This document shows, piece after piece, positions 15,732-24,962 of a DNA stretch of 64,000 nt. Under the pieces are notes generated by a model. The model made no database searches, had not been told where the DNA came from, and worked only from the letters and a program-made list of their open reading frames with translations. Position 1 is the stretch's first letter, and every line of letters starts with the position of its first letter. The stretch comes from CAJXMH01 sp040220135 (GTDB lineage Bacteria > Bacteroidota > Bacteroidia > Flavobacteriales_E > Vicingaceae): assembly GCA_040220135.1 (NCBI GenBank), contig JAVJTT010000020.1, positions 186,001 to 250,000 of the forward strand. Reading direction: 5' to 3'. The position numbers and the translations under genes are program-made.

Positions 15732-15763
15732 AAAACCTGCTATGAAAAATAGCAGGTTTTTTT
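15732..15763 (+). terminator. Second rho-independent terminator downstream of tRNA-Pro
   Basis: AAAACCTGCTAT pairs with ATAGCAGGTTTT around a GAAAA loop, followed by a T tract. Confidence 0.8.
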
Positions 15764-15893
15764 ACTTTTAAGAAATAAGGGTTGCCAAAAAGTGAGATGT
15801 AAGCTAATACTATTTTGCTTGGCCCTGCCTTTTGTTCAACTCCATAGTCTACTTATTTGACGAAATGAGCTTAATAATTCATTTAACAAAGCT

Positions 15894-15901
15894 TATTTTT
15901 G
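15894..15901 (+). promoter_or_regulatory. Bacteroidota -7 promoter element (TATTTTTG), trxB
   Basis: Exact TAnnTTTG match 21 nt before the ATG at 15923. It also argues against the upstream TTG at 15899, which overlaps the box itself. Confidence 0.55.
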
Positions 15902-15922
15902 CGCTCTAATTTTTTTGAAATT

Positions 15923-16876
15923 ATGAGCGAAAAAAATCAGACTCCAGAGCACTTTAAATGCCTAATAATAGGATCCGGCCCCGCTGGCTACACAGCGGCT
16001 ATCTATGCCGCAAGAGCTAATATGGAGCCGGTGATGTATCAAGGCCTTCAGCCAGGTGGTCAGTTAACCATTACCAATGATGTAGAAAATTACCCCGGAT
16101 ATCCGGATGGGATCAATGGCCCGGAAATGATGATTGATTTCCAAAAACAGGCAGAGCGCTTTGGCACTGATGTAAGGTTTGGCATGGTAACCAAAGTAGA
16201 CTTCAGTGGCCCGGTGCATAAGGTGTGGGTTGATGAAGAAAAAGAAATTACGGCAGATTCAGTTATTATTTCAACCGGAGCTTCAGCAAAATGGCTTGGC
16301 TTAGAATCAGAAGAGCGTTTAAATGGTTTTGGCGTTAGTGCTTGTGCAGTTTGTGATGGTTTCTTTTACAAAGGCCAAGATGTAGCCATAGTAGGGGGTG
16401 GAGATACTGCCTGTGAAGAAGCTTCTTATTTAGCTAAACTTTGCAATAAGGTAAATATGTTGGTAAGAAGAGATGAATTTAGAGCTTCTAACATTATGGC
16501 AGAGAGAGTAGAAAAAACAGAGAACATTGAAATTCTTTACCACCATGAGGTGAAAGAGATCTTGGGCGACAAGGCGGTGGATGGTGTTTTGGCTTACAAC
16601 AATCAAACCATGGAAGAGAAAAAACTTGAGGTAACCGGATTCTTTGTAGCCATTGGACACAAACCCAATACCGATATATTCAAAGGGTGGCTCGACATGG
16701 ATGAAGTAGGCTATTTAAAAGTAGAAAAAGGAACCTCCAAAACTAAAGTGCCTGGCGTTTTCGCCAGTGGAGACGCTGCTGACAAAGTATACAGACAAGC
16801 CGTTACTGCTGCAGGCACAGGCTGCATGGCTGCTTTAGATGCAGAACGATACTTGACTGAAATCGGAAAACACTAA
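15923..16876 (+). CDS. trxB: Thioredoxin-disulfide reductase
   Basis: TrxB reduces thioredoxin with NADPH through FAD and a redox-active disulfide. The 317-residue protein has the FAD-binding GSGPAGYTAAIYAARA, the CAVC active site at residues 141-144 followed by DGFFY, the NADPH-binding GGGDTACEEA, and the C-terminal GVFASGDAADKVYRQAVTA-type FAD block, seen here as VFASGDAAD. In this cell it would feed the two disulfide-relay proteins seen nearby, DsbD and the TlpA-like lipoprotein; that link is inference. The start follows from the promoter position. A terminator follows 24 bp after the stop. Confidence 0.96.
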   Translation: MSEKNQTPEHFKCLIIGSGPAGYTAAIYAARANMEPVMYQGLQPGGQLTITNDVENYPGYPDGINGPEMMIDFQKQAERFGTDVRFGMVTKVDFSGPVHKVWVDEEKEITADSVIISTGASAKWLGLESEERLNGFGVSACAVCDGFFYKGQDVAIVGGGDTACEEASYLAKLCNKVNMLVRRDEFRASNIMAERVEKTENIEILYHHEVKEILGDKAVDGVLAYNNQTMEEKKLEVTGFFVAIGHKPNTDIFKGWLDMDEVGYLKVEKGTSKTKVPGVFASGDAADKVYRQAVTAAGTGCMAALDAERYLTEIGKH

Positions 16877-16899
16877 TTCCTTGAACAGACAAATTTCAC

Positions 16900-16927
16900 A
16901 GGCTCGAGCATTCGAGCCTTTTTTTGT
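16900..16927 (+). terminator. Rho-independent terminator after trxB
   Basis: AGGCTCGA and TCGAGCCT pair around GCAT and lead into seven T residues. Confidence 0.85.
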
Positions 16928-17023
16928 TGCAACTTTTTCTCTTGTAATACCGTCTCTTCAAACAGATAAATTAAAGTTTAAAATTTATTAACTTTCAGGA
17001 TTCTAAAATTTAGAAGTTTTACT

Positions 17024-20000
17024 ATGAAAAAATGTATACTGCCTTTCTTGCTATTCCTTACTTCTATCGGTTTAGTAAACGCTCAAAATTATCACGTAAA
17101 CGAAGACTTTAACGCCGCTGCTCTACCTGCAGGTTGGAGCAATAATGCGCTTAGTCAAACTCAAACATGGAGTTTTGGCATTGATGGGGTTTCTCTTCAA
17201 AGTCAAAACCAAAACCTAGACGGCACCCCATTTGCCTATTTTGATGATGATGCTTTAGGTGCTACGTCTCCTAATAATCATGTAGAGTTGATTACTCCTT
17301 CTTTCGATAATTCAACTTCGCCCAAAACTACTTTGGAGTTCGATTATAATTTTAGACAGTTTGCTTCAATTTCCGACTCTTTTTATGTGGAGGTTTTTGA
17401 TGGTAGTAATTGGGTGCTCGTTTTTACTGAGACAATGGATAATTGCGGAAACTACATCGGCCCCGCCTGTGCAAACGGTTTTCCTCATGCGGTAATTGAT
17501 TTATCACCTTACAACAATGCCAATTGCCAGGTACGTTTCCGTTATTTTGATGGGAATGACCCAGCAGATTGGGGCTGGTATGTTGGATTTGATAATGTGC
17601 AGATTTATTCTCCCTTTCCCAATGATGTGCGGGTGAGCAATTTAATTCAACCGGAAAGTGGTTGTGGCTTAGGCAGTGCCATGACCGTTGAGGTTCGAGT
17701 TAAAAATGTGGGGAGTACTCCAGCTAGTAATTTTGACGTGGAATTAGATATTGACGGCACAGTCGTGGCTACTGAAACCGTTAACAGTACCATAGCTCCC
17801 GAAGACTCTATAAGTTACCAATTTACGGCTACCGCTAACTTATCTGCAATTGGAGCCTATACCATTAAGGCTTACACACAATTAAGTGGAGATGGTAATT
17901 TGGTAAACGATACTACCACAACCATTGTAAACAATGAGCCTAACTTTGTCCCAACTTATACTAACGATTTTGAAACTTCTCCTGATGAATGGACAGTAAG
18001 CGGCCAACTTGCTTCTTGGCAAAAAGGAGCGCCCACTCGCTCTCCAATAAATTTTGCGGCTTCCGGCACCCAGGCTTGGGTGACCAACCTTACCGGTGCT
18101 TACAACAACAATGAGCTTTCTTATTTAACATCTCCCTGTTTTGACTTTAGCGCTTCGATTGGTGACCCCATCATGAGCTTTAATTTATTTTATGATACTG
18201 AGTTTACTTATGATTTCGCTTGGATGGAGTACTCCACTGATAATGGAGTTTCTTGGAGTCGTTTGACAGCCGCGGCTAATGCGAGTAATTGGTACAATTA
18301 TACTACTCCAACTGCCACGAACCCTGATGTTTGGTCAGGTAATTCAAACGCTTGGTTATCGGTGGAAAACATACTGACCGGTTTAGCCGGTGAGCCTCAA
18401 GTAAAGCTGAGAATGGTTTTTGACAGTGATGCAGGAACTTTAAGGCAAGGTGTTGGCTTTGATAATTTCGCCATTCGAAATCCACAAGCCTTTGACCTAA
18501 GCGTAAACTCTATTCTTTACCCGGTGGGCTCTGGTTCTTTTTGTGGCTATAGCCAAAATGAAAATGTAATAATTCAAATTGAGAATAAAGGAGCAAATAC
18601 TTTATCAGGATTTGATGTATCGTATCAAGTCAATAATGGAGGAATAATAACCGAAACCATTAACTTTAACTTACAACCCAATACTAGGTTTAATTATGTG
18701 TTTAATACCAAGTTTGACTTTTCAGGAATCCAAACCTACACCATTAATGCTTGGGGAACAGCAACTGGAGACGGTTTCAATCAAAATGACTCCATCTTTA
18801 ATGTGCAAGCTAGCAATACGCAAACCCGCCCTGCTGCACCACTGCCTTATTTAGAGGATTTTAATTCCTTTACCCCTGGAAATGGCTTTAGCAACAATGG
18901 CGACGCTCTGGCAAACAATTGGACAAGAACCCCTGCCAATGGTTGGAAAGTTTCTAACGGAACTTTAGGCAATCATTCATCCGGAACTGCTGCTGATCAA
19001 GACTGTACACCGGGTTTAGGCGGTAATTATTTATACCTGGAGGTCTCAAGTGTAGGTACTGGTGTATCCGCATTTCTTGAATCTCCCTGTTTGGACCTTA
19101 CCAACGCAAGTGGCGCTAAAATGGAATACTGCTACCATAAGTACGGCAATAATATGGGTGACTTATACGTAGACATAGAAACCGGTAACGGATGGGTGAC
19201 CGTAGACAGTGTATTGGGTCAAACGCATTTTTCTTCAGGAGATTCATGGTCTTCTAGACAGGTAACCATTAATCAGTTTGCCGGAAGGCGATTTAGAGTG
19301 CGGTTTAGAGGTGAATCTTTAGGTTGCTGTGCAGGTGACATGGGAATTGATGACTTCTTCATCTATGAACCCATTGCAAAAGATGCCAAAATTATTGGGC
19401 CTGTTTCTCCTACCGCAGGTTGTTCTATTGGTGATTCTTCAATTGTAGCTGTTGAAATCTTTAATGAAGGTACTCAAAATATTACTGCTGACAGTATGTA
19501 TGTGTACTACCAAATTGACAATTTAGCGCCGGTAAAAGATACATTTGATGGCTTAATTGCTTCCGAGCAGTCATCTATTTTTACTTTTACTCAACTTGCA
19601 GACCTTTCAGTGAAAGGAAAAAGATATAACATTAAAACTTGGGTTGAGCTTATTGGAGACAATAATCAATTGAATGATACCTCGCAGTATTACCGTGTTA
19701 CCAATGATACGAGAGCGCCTTCATTTGTGGAAAACATGGAATCATTCCGCGATGCCTCTTGTAGTGCAACTTTAGGGCAAGTGTTAGACAACGGATGGAC
19801 CGTAGAGCCCGGCCCTTATATGTGGCACGTGCAGCGCTCTACTTGTGGTCAAGCAAATCGGGTTACGCCAAATCCTAATTCAGGTCCTAATGGAGATCAT
19901 ACCACTGCTCCAGGTAATGGAATATTTATGTATACAGATACTGACCCGAATATAACCAATGGTGGTAGTAATGCTCGGCTGCTGTCACACTGTATTGATT

Positions 20001-23000
20001 TAACCAATTCTACCAATCCGGTATTGAGTTTCTGGTACCACAAGTATGGAAGCAGCATGGGTAACTTGACTGTACAGGGTTCAGATGGAGGTTCTTGGGT
20101 CAATTTAGCGAGCATAAACGGTCAAACGCAAAACAGTTCTAGCGACCCTTGGAAATTACAAACCGTAAACTTGACCAATTATACCGGAGATCTAATGCAA
20201 GTGCGCTTTGTTGGAACCAATGGCGGTGCCAACAGTGACATGGCCTTAGATGATATTTTTGTCTACGAAGCGAATAATATTGATGTAGGGGTTTCTGAAA
20301 TTACGAGTCCTACCGGCGACGGTTGTGGAATTTCAGGTTCTTATCCATTAACGGTTAAGGTGAATAATTTTGGTTTGCAAGCCATTGCACCTAATTCGGT
20401 GGAGCTGCGTTATACTAACAACAAACGCGATTTAACCATTGATACCCTTCCACAAGGCATACCTGTTGGCAGTAGTGTAACCTATACTTTCGCCAACAAT
20501 GTGCAGGTAAGATTTGGAGAACAAATACTTCGAGTAGAGGCTAACTTAAGTGGTGATACTGTAAAAGGAAACGATGCACTAGAATCGCTTGTCATCAACC
20601 GCAAAGCCGGTTTACCTTTTTACTACCAAAATTTTGAAAGATTTGTTAAAGACCCAGGAGGCGCACCTCCTTATGCAGGAGATGATTTGAAAGATTGGAC
20701 AAGGGTTCCTGACCCTGTAACTAGCCATGGTTGGCACGTTTGGAGTGGCAACGCTCCTACAATTGGTGGTGAGCCTATGCCACCGCCTCCGATTCCGGCT
20801 AATGGACCTTCTGGTGATCATACTTTCGCTACAGACATTAAAAATGGGGATGGTTTATATATGTTAACCGAAACAAAACTTCGAGACAATCCCAATATAA
20901 CCAATACACGTCCTGATGCAGAACTTTATTTTCCTTGCGGTAATGTAGATCTGTCTAACTCAAAAAATGGAAGAGTGCTGCTTAGTTTCTGGTACCACAA
21001 GCATGGTCAGCATCAGGGGGATCTGTTTATCGATGTTTTTGATGGATCACAATGGATTAATGGAGCCGGAGGTAACTTAAGAGGGCCTGTTCAAGCCAAT
21101 GGTACTGATCAGTGGCAAGAATTCTATACTTCCCTAGATAGCTTCGCAAACAATCCCAATGTTCAAATCAGACTGCGTGCCGATTACATTATGGGTGGAA
21201 ACGGAGCCGGTGGTGGAGATATCGGTATAGATGATATCCGATTAATTGATCGTGAAAACCGCGACATGTGGGTAAAGGATATTGTTGACCCGGTGTCAGA
21301 TTGTGATATGGGAGCTAGAGAAAGAATTAGAGTAAGAGCTCAAAATTTAGGGGTAAATGATATTCTGCAATCCATTTTGGCTTATCAAATTACTTATACT
21401 AGTTTCGATGAAGTAGTGACCCAATACCCTATTCAACGAGATACTTTTGTAGCCGCGCAAATTGTTCCTCTAGGACAGTATGTATTTACCTTTACCGATA
21501 GAGCTGACTTTACACAATCCGGAAGTTATGAAGTAAAAGTATGGTCGGAACTAAATGGCGATCAAAATGTATTCAATGATACCATTGTTGAGGTGATAGA
21601 AAATATCACACGACCCTTTCCAAGTTGTGAAGACTTTAGTAGTTTATTAGTAGGTGATAAAGGCCCTGATTTTACAGAAGAATTATTCCCGAACAATTGG
21701 ACTTCTAGCCGTGACTCCGCTTATGTGTGGAAAGCGGCATTGCAAGGTCCGGATGGTAGTGGAGCAGCATTTCCAGGGCATACTTCAGGAGTGAATGACT
21801 TGTACATGTATTTAGCAGACGGCATGCAGCCGGGTCAACAAGCATGGATACAAACACCTTGTATTGATCTACGCTCTATTCCGGCGGCTAACTTGCAGTT
21901 TTTCTATCAAGCTGGACACCCCAATCACGAGCTATACGTGCAAGCTAGAAGAGGCGCTGGTGGCTGGACCGACATTGATACTTTGCGTGGTTTCGGCTTA
22001 AACACCGTAACTTCATGGACCAAAGTTGAGCTAGTACTAGATAATTTTGTGGGAGATTTTGTTGAATTTAGGTTTCTTGGTGTGTTCCAAGGTGCTTATT
22101 ATGCCTTGGATGATATTTGTGTGATTAGTCCCCCACCACAGCAGATCGAACTTGAGCAAATTTTCAGACCGCGCCAAGGCCTATGCTGGTACGGAGATGA
22201 AGAAACCATAACCTTACGAGTGCAAAATGTCGGGAAAGACCGAATTGATTCCCTTCAGGTACAATTAATGGTGGATAGAGGGGTGCCTAAGATACCGCGT
22301 GGTCAGTTTCAGCGCGATACCCTTATGATTTACCCAACTAATCCTACCTTGGATCCTGGAGTTAAATTGGATCTAAACCTTGATTCAACGGTTGATATGT
22401 CTGCCTACGATCAATATTACATCTCAGCGCGAGTAATTGTGCCGGGTGATATTGATACCGGGAATAATGTCATTTTAAATAAACCATACACGCACCCTGA
22501 TCCGATTGATCTACCTTATATAGTAGATTTTGAAGATCCCAATGATCCTTTGCAAAGGTTACAGCCTTTCATATTAGGGCCTGCGCCAGGCTATCATTGG
22601 ATGATTAAAAATGGGGAAGATAGACCGGGAAGTAACACTACAGGACCGGCCTATGACCATACATTCCAATCTCTTAATGGACCGGGGAATTACATTGTAT
22701 CTCAATCCGATGCGCCAATGGCGGAGTTTGGAGATGCCATTGTGCTCGGTAGTGAGTGTTTGGACTTTGAGAGTGCGCAATCTCCTGAAATGAGCTATTG
22801 GTATCATATGTTTAGTGCAGCCGACCAAATGGGGAACCTATTCTTGCAGATTAACGATGATTTTGGTTGGGTTACTTTAGATAGCCTTAAAGGTGCTGAT
22901 CCGGATCAACAAGACAAATTTGATCCTTGGAAGAAAAGGACCGTAAACTTGAGTGTTTATGCCGGAGATGTGGTTCGCTATCGTTTTGTGAGTGTAAGAG

Positions 23001-24718
23001 GAAATTCTACCTTTAGTAATATGGGATTAGATGATATCAGTGTATACGATGTGCCACCAAGTGATGCTGCTGCAGTCGGAGTAATATACCCGAATGAAGA
23101 TAGTACCAGTTGTTACACTGATACGCAAACTGTGCGGGTTCATGTGCGAAACAACGGAGCAGATTCAATTGACTTCCGAATCGATACCATGGATGTGGAA
23201 GTTCGCATTAATCGCGATGGTGTGCCATGGGATACCTTAACTACACAGGTAAATTCTGATATCTGGTTCCCTGGTAACGTATTTAATGGAAATTATTATA
23301 GTTTGCCCCCTGACTCTGTGGCAACGGTAATCTTAGATGGAAGTTTTGACATGTCACAAATTGGATCTGTGTTTGAGTTTACAACGGAGCTTAATTTCTA
23401 CCCTGATTTAATTGCCTCCAACGACTCTATAAAGGATACCGTTAGGGCACGTAGAGAAACAGGAAGAATCACTCAAATTGTACCGAACGATACCGTTTGT
23501 CACGGAACCCAAGTTAGATTGTTGCTTGAGGACTACTTTGGTGCACTGAAGTGGCAAGAGAAAGAACTTGACCGTAATGGAAATGGTTTTTATTTCGACG
23601 GTTTTGCATTCCCTAATGACCAGAGAATTTATGTAAGAGCCTTAGATACCACTACAGAATTGAGAGTGGAAGTTTGTCGAGTGGAACAGTCGGCTCCGGT
23701 AACGGTAGAAATTACCAAGCCCTATCAAGGAAAACCAATAAATGGTCAAGCCTGTGCGCAGGGTAGTCCTGGAGTTACGACTGGAGCCATTCCTGTGGAT
23801 ATTGGCATAGAAACTCCGGATAACATTACGAAAGTGCGATTGTTTTACCCTAATGACACCACATTGATCGATTCCATTATGGTGCCAAGCACTACATTGT
23901 CAAACGGTAACTTACAATGGGACTTTAAAACAGATTCTTTAATACCTGCTACCGGCTACGATACCATTTACGGGGTTGACACTACAGGCGGTCTAGTAGG
24001 CTTTGATACCACTTTAGCACCGGTATTCATCGATAGTATTCACACTTTCTACGCAGCTACGGTAATTGACTCTTGTGAAACAGCAACTAAATTGCCAATT
24101 CAAGCAGTAGTAAGTCGAGTGCCAAGTAGAACGAAATTTCCTTCGCTCTTAACAAAAGATGGAGCTCCGGGTGACTATGACTCTACATTTGTTTGTCAAG
24201 ATTCTTCAATAGTACTCAATGCTGGGGGAGAAGAAGGACGTGTTTGGGAGTATGATTGGACACTTACTTTCCCCGACGGTCGAATAGAAACGGATTCTCT
24301 TGATTCGCTGCAAACCGTTGTGGTAGATGCTTGGTTATTGGAGAAAAATAAAACCTATAAGTATGAAGTCCAGGTTAAGTCGGACTCTGGTTGTCAAGCT
24401 ACTCAACCTATTGGTATCTACGTTACCGTTCAAGACAGTTGCGTAACCAATATTAAAGAGTACCGTTTTGGTGATGAGTTTAGCATTTATCCTAACCCAA
24501 CCAATGATGATTTGTATATTGATTATCAATCACTCACAAACTTAGAAGGTAGAGTGAGTTTAATCTCCATGCAAGGAAAGTTGATTGAGGAAAGATTGAA
24601 TGTTGACTTCAGAAGAGGTAGAACGAAATTTAATTTGGGTGATTTGCCCAAAGGAATCTATTTCATTCGAATAAAAACCGATCAAGGAACGATCGTTCGA
24701 AAAGTAGTTCGATCTTAA
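17024..24718 (+). CDS. Giant T9SS-secreted surface protein with seven MAM-like/CARDB-like units
   Basis: A 2564-residue secreted protein with a signal peptide ending VNAQ (residue 21). The body is seven repeats of a two-domain unit: a jelly-roll, MAM/cleaved-adhesin-like domain of about 170-210 residues that closes with a G-x-DD-x-x-x-Y motif (GFDNVQIY, GFDNFAIR, GIDDFFIY, ALDDIFVY, GIDDIRLI, ALDDICVI, GLDDISVY), and a CARDB-like Ig fold of about 100 residues opening with a cysteine (GCGLGS, SFCGYS, GCSIGD, GCGISG and so on). Units start near residues 22, 313, 607, 899, 1197, 1532 and 1829. Ig/PKD-like domains (about 2146-2475) precede a T9SS sorting domain (2485-2564: YPNPT, GIYFIRI, VRKVV). 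The likely role is adhesion or surface-layer; ligand unknown. Confidence 0.9.
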   Translation: MKKCILPFLLFLTSIGLVNAQNYHVNEDFNAAALPAGWSNNALSQTQTWSFGIDGVSLQSQNQNLDGTPFAYFDDDALGATSPNNHVELITPSFDNSTSPKTTLEFDYNFRQFASISDSFYVEVFDGSNWVLVFTETMDNCGNYIGPACANGFPHAVIDLSPYNNANCQVRFRYFDGNDPADWGWYVGFDNVQIYSPFPNDVRVSNLIQPESGCGLGSAMTVEVRVKNVGSTPASNFDVELDIDGTVVATETVNSTIAPEDSISYQFTATANLSAIGAYTIKAYTQLSGDGNLVNDTTTTIVNNEPNFVPTYTNDFETSPDEWTVSGQLASWQKGAPTRSPINFAASGTQAWVTNLTGAYNNNELSYLTSPCFDFSASIGDPIMSFNLFYDTEFTYDFAWMEYSTDNGVSWSRLTAAANASNWYNYTTPTATNPDVWSGNSNAWLSVENILTGLAGEPQVKLRMVFDSDAGTLRQGVGFDNFAIRNPQAFDLSVNSILYPVGSGSFCGYSQNENVIIQIENKGANTLSGFDVSYQVNNGGIITETINFNLQPNTRFNYVFNTKFDFSGIQTYTINAWGTATGDGFNQNDSIFNVQASNTQTRPAAPLPYLEDFNSFTPGNGFSNNGDALANNWTRTPANGWKVSNGTLGNHSSGTAADQDCTPGLGGNYLYLEVSSVGTGVSAFLESPCLDLTNASGAKMEYCYHKYGNNMGDLYVDIETGNGWVTVDSVLGQTHFSSGDSWSSRQVTINQFAGRRFRVRFRGESLGCCAGDMGIDDFFIYEPIAKDAKIIGPVSPTAGCSIGDSSIVAVEIFNEGTQNITADSMYVYYQIDNLAPVKDTFDGLIASEQSSIFTFTQLADLSVKGKRYNIKTWVELIGDNNQLNDTSQYYRVTNDTRAPSFVENMESFRDASCSATLGQVLDNGWTVEPGPYMWHVQRSTCGQANRVTPNPNSGPNGDHTTAPGNGIFMYTDTDPNITNGGSNARLLSHCIDLTNSTNPVLSFWYHKYGSSMGNLTVQGSDGGSWVNLASINGQTQNSSSDPWKLQTVNLTNYTGDLMQVRFVGTNGGANSDMALDDIFVYEANNIDVGVSEITSPTGDGCGISGSYPLTVKVNNFGLQAIAPNSVELRYTNNKRDLTIDTLPQGIPVGSSVTYTFANNVQVRFGEQILRVEANLSGDTVKGNDALESLVINRKAGLPFYYQNFERFVKDPGGAPPYAGDDLKDWTRVPDPVTSHGWHVWSGNAPTIGGEPMPPPPIPANGPSGDHTFATDIKNGDGLYMLTETKLRDNPNITNTRPDAELYFPCGNVDLSNSKNGRVLLSFWYHKHGQHQGDLFIDVFDGSQWINGAGGNLRGPVQANGTDQWQEFYTSLDSFANNPNVQIRLRADYIMGGNGAGGGDIGIDDIRLIDRENRDMWVKDIVDPVSDCDMGARERIRVRAQNLGVNDILQSILAYQITYTSFDEVVTQYPIQRDTFVAAQIVPLGQYVFTFTDRADFTQSGSYEVKVWSELNGDQNVFNDTIVEVIENITRPFPSCEDFSSLLVGDKGPDFTEELFPNNWTSSRDSAYVWKAALQGPDGSGAAFPGHTSGVNDLYMYLADGMQPGQQAWIQTPCIDLRSIPAANLQFFYQAGHPNHELYVQARRGAGGWTDIDTLRGFGLNTVTSWTKVELVLDNFVGDFVEFRFLGVFQGAYYALDDICVISPPPQQIELEQIFRPRQGLCWYGDEETITLRVQNVGKDRIDSLQVQLMVDRGVPKIPRGQFQRDTLMIYPTNPTLDPGVKLDLNLDSTVDMSAYDQYYISARVIVPGDIDTGNNVILNKPYTHPDPIDLPYIVDFEDPNDPLQRLQPFILGPAPGYHWMIKNGEDRPGSNTTGPAYDHTFQSLNGPGNYIVSQSDAPMAEFGDAIVLGSECLDFESAQSPEMSYWYHMFSAADQMGNLFLQINDDFGWVTLDSLKGADPDQQDKFDPWKKRTVNLSVYAGDVVRYRFVSVRGNSTFSNMGLDDISVYDVPPSDAAAVGVIYPNEDSTSCYTDTQTVRVHVRNNGADSIDFRIDTMDVEVRINRDGVPWDTLTTQVNSDIWFPGNVFNGNYYSLPPDSVATVILDGSFDMSQIGSVFEFTTELNFYPDLIASNDSIKDTVRARRETGRITQIVPNDTVCHGTQVRLLLEDYFGALKWQEKELDRNGNGFYFDGFAFPNDQRIYVRALDTTTELRVEVCRVEQSAPVTVEITKPYQGKPINGQACAQGSPGVTTGAIPVDIGIETPDNITKVRLFYPNDTTLIDSIMVPSTTLSNGNLQWDFKTDSLIPATGYDTIYGVDTTGGLVGFDTTLAPVFIDSIHTFYAATVIDSCETATKLPIQAVVSRVPSRTKFPSLLTKDGAPGDYDSTFVCQDSSIVLNAGGEEGRVWEYDWTLTFPDGRIETDSLDSLQTVVVDAWLLEKNKTYKYEVQVKSDSGCQATQPIGIYVTVQDSCVTNIKEYRFGDEFSIYPNPTNDDLYIDYQSLTNLEGRVSLISMQGKLIEERLNVDFRRGRTKFNLGDLPKGIYFIRIKTDQGTIVRKVVRS

Positions 24719-24741
24719 TCCTTGAAAAAGTTTAAATAAGC

Positions 24742-24778
24742 AAAAAGGCCTCGAAAATTATTTCGAGGCCTTTTTTTT
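24742..24778 (+). terminator. Rho-independent terminator after the first T9SS cargo gene
   Basis: AAAAAGGCCTCGAAA pairs with TTTCGAGGCCTTTTT around ATTA, with a long T tract. The stem is almost the same as the one after the next gene. Confidence 0.9.
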
Positions 24779-24962
24779 GATAAGGGATATCAAAATAAGA
24801 ATGACTTTAAATAATGATTAACCTTAGTTAAATTTTAACAGTCAGTATTACAGGTGTTTGCATTTTACTTTGTGATTGAAATTCAGTTTAGTATTAGAAC
24901 ATAGTTAAAAATTGTTTAATTTAAGGGCTCCAAAAATGTCATTAACCAATTAAATTCAAATT

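Larger units (their letters stand above)
15562..15922. other. Non-coding region with decayed tRNA-Pro end
   Basis: No credible gene lies here. It contains the terminator of the tRNA, a palindrome TCAAGC-TT-GCTTGA near 15613, a 17-nt partial copy of the tRNA 3' end, a second terminator and the trxB promoter. A minus-strand reading frame across the tRNA encodes a WIRTTD-type peptide, a well-known artefact of antisense tRNA. Confidence 0.6.

Noticed and set aside
16989..16996. Promoter box TAACTTTC before the first T9SS gene
   Set aside because: It differs from TAnnTTTG at the last base and has no -33 partner, so it was not listed as a feature.
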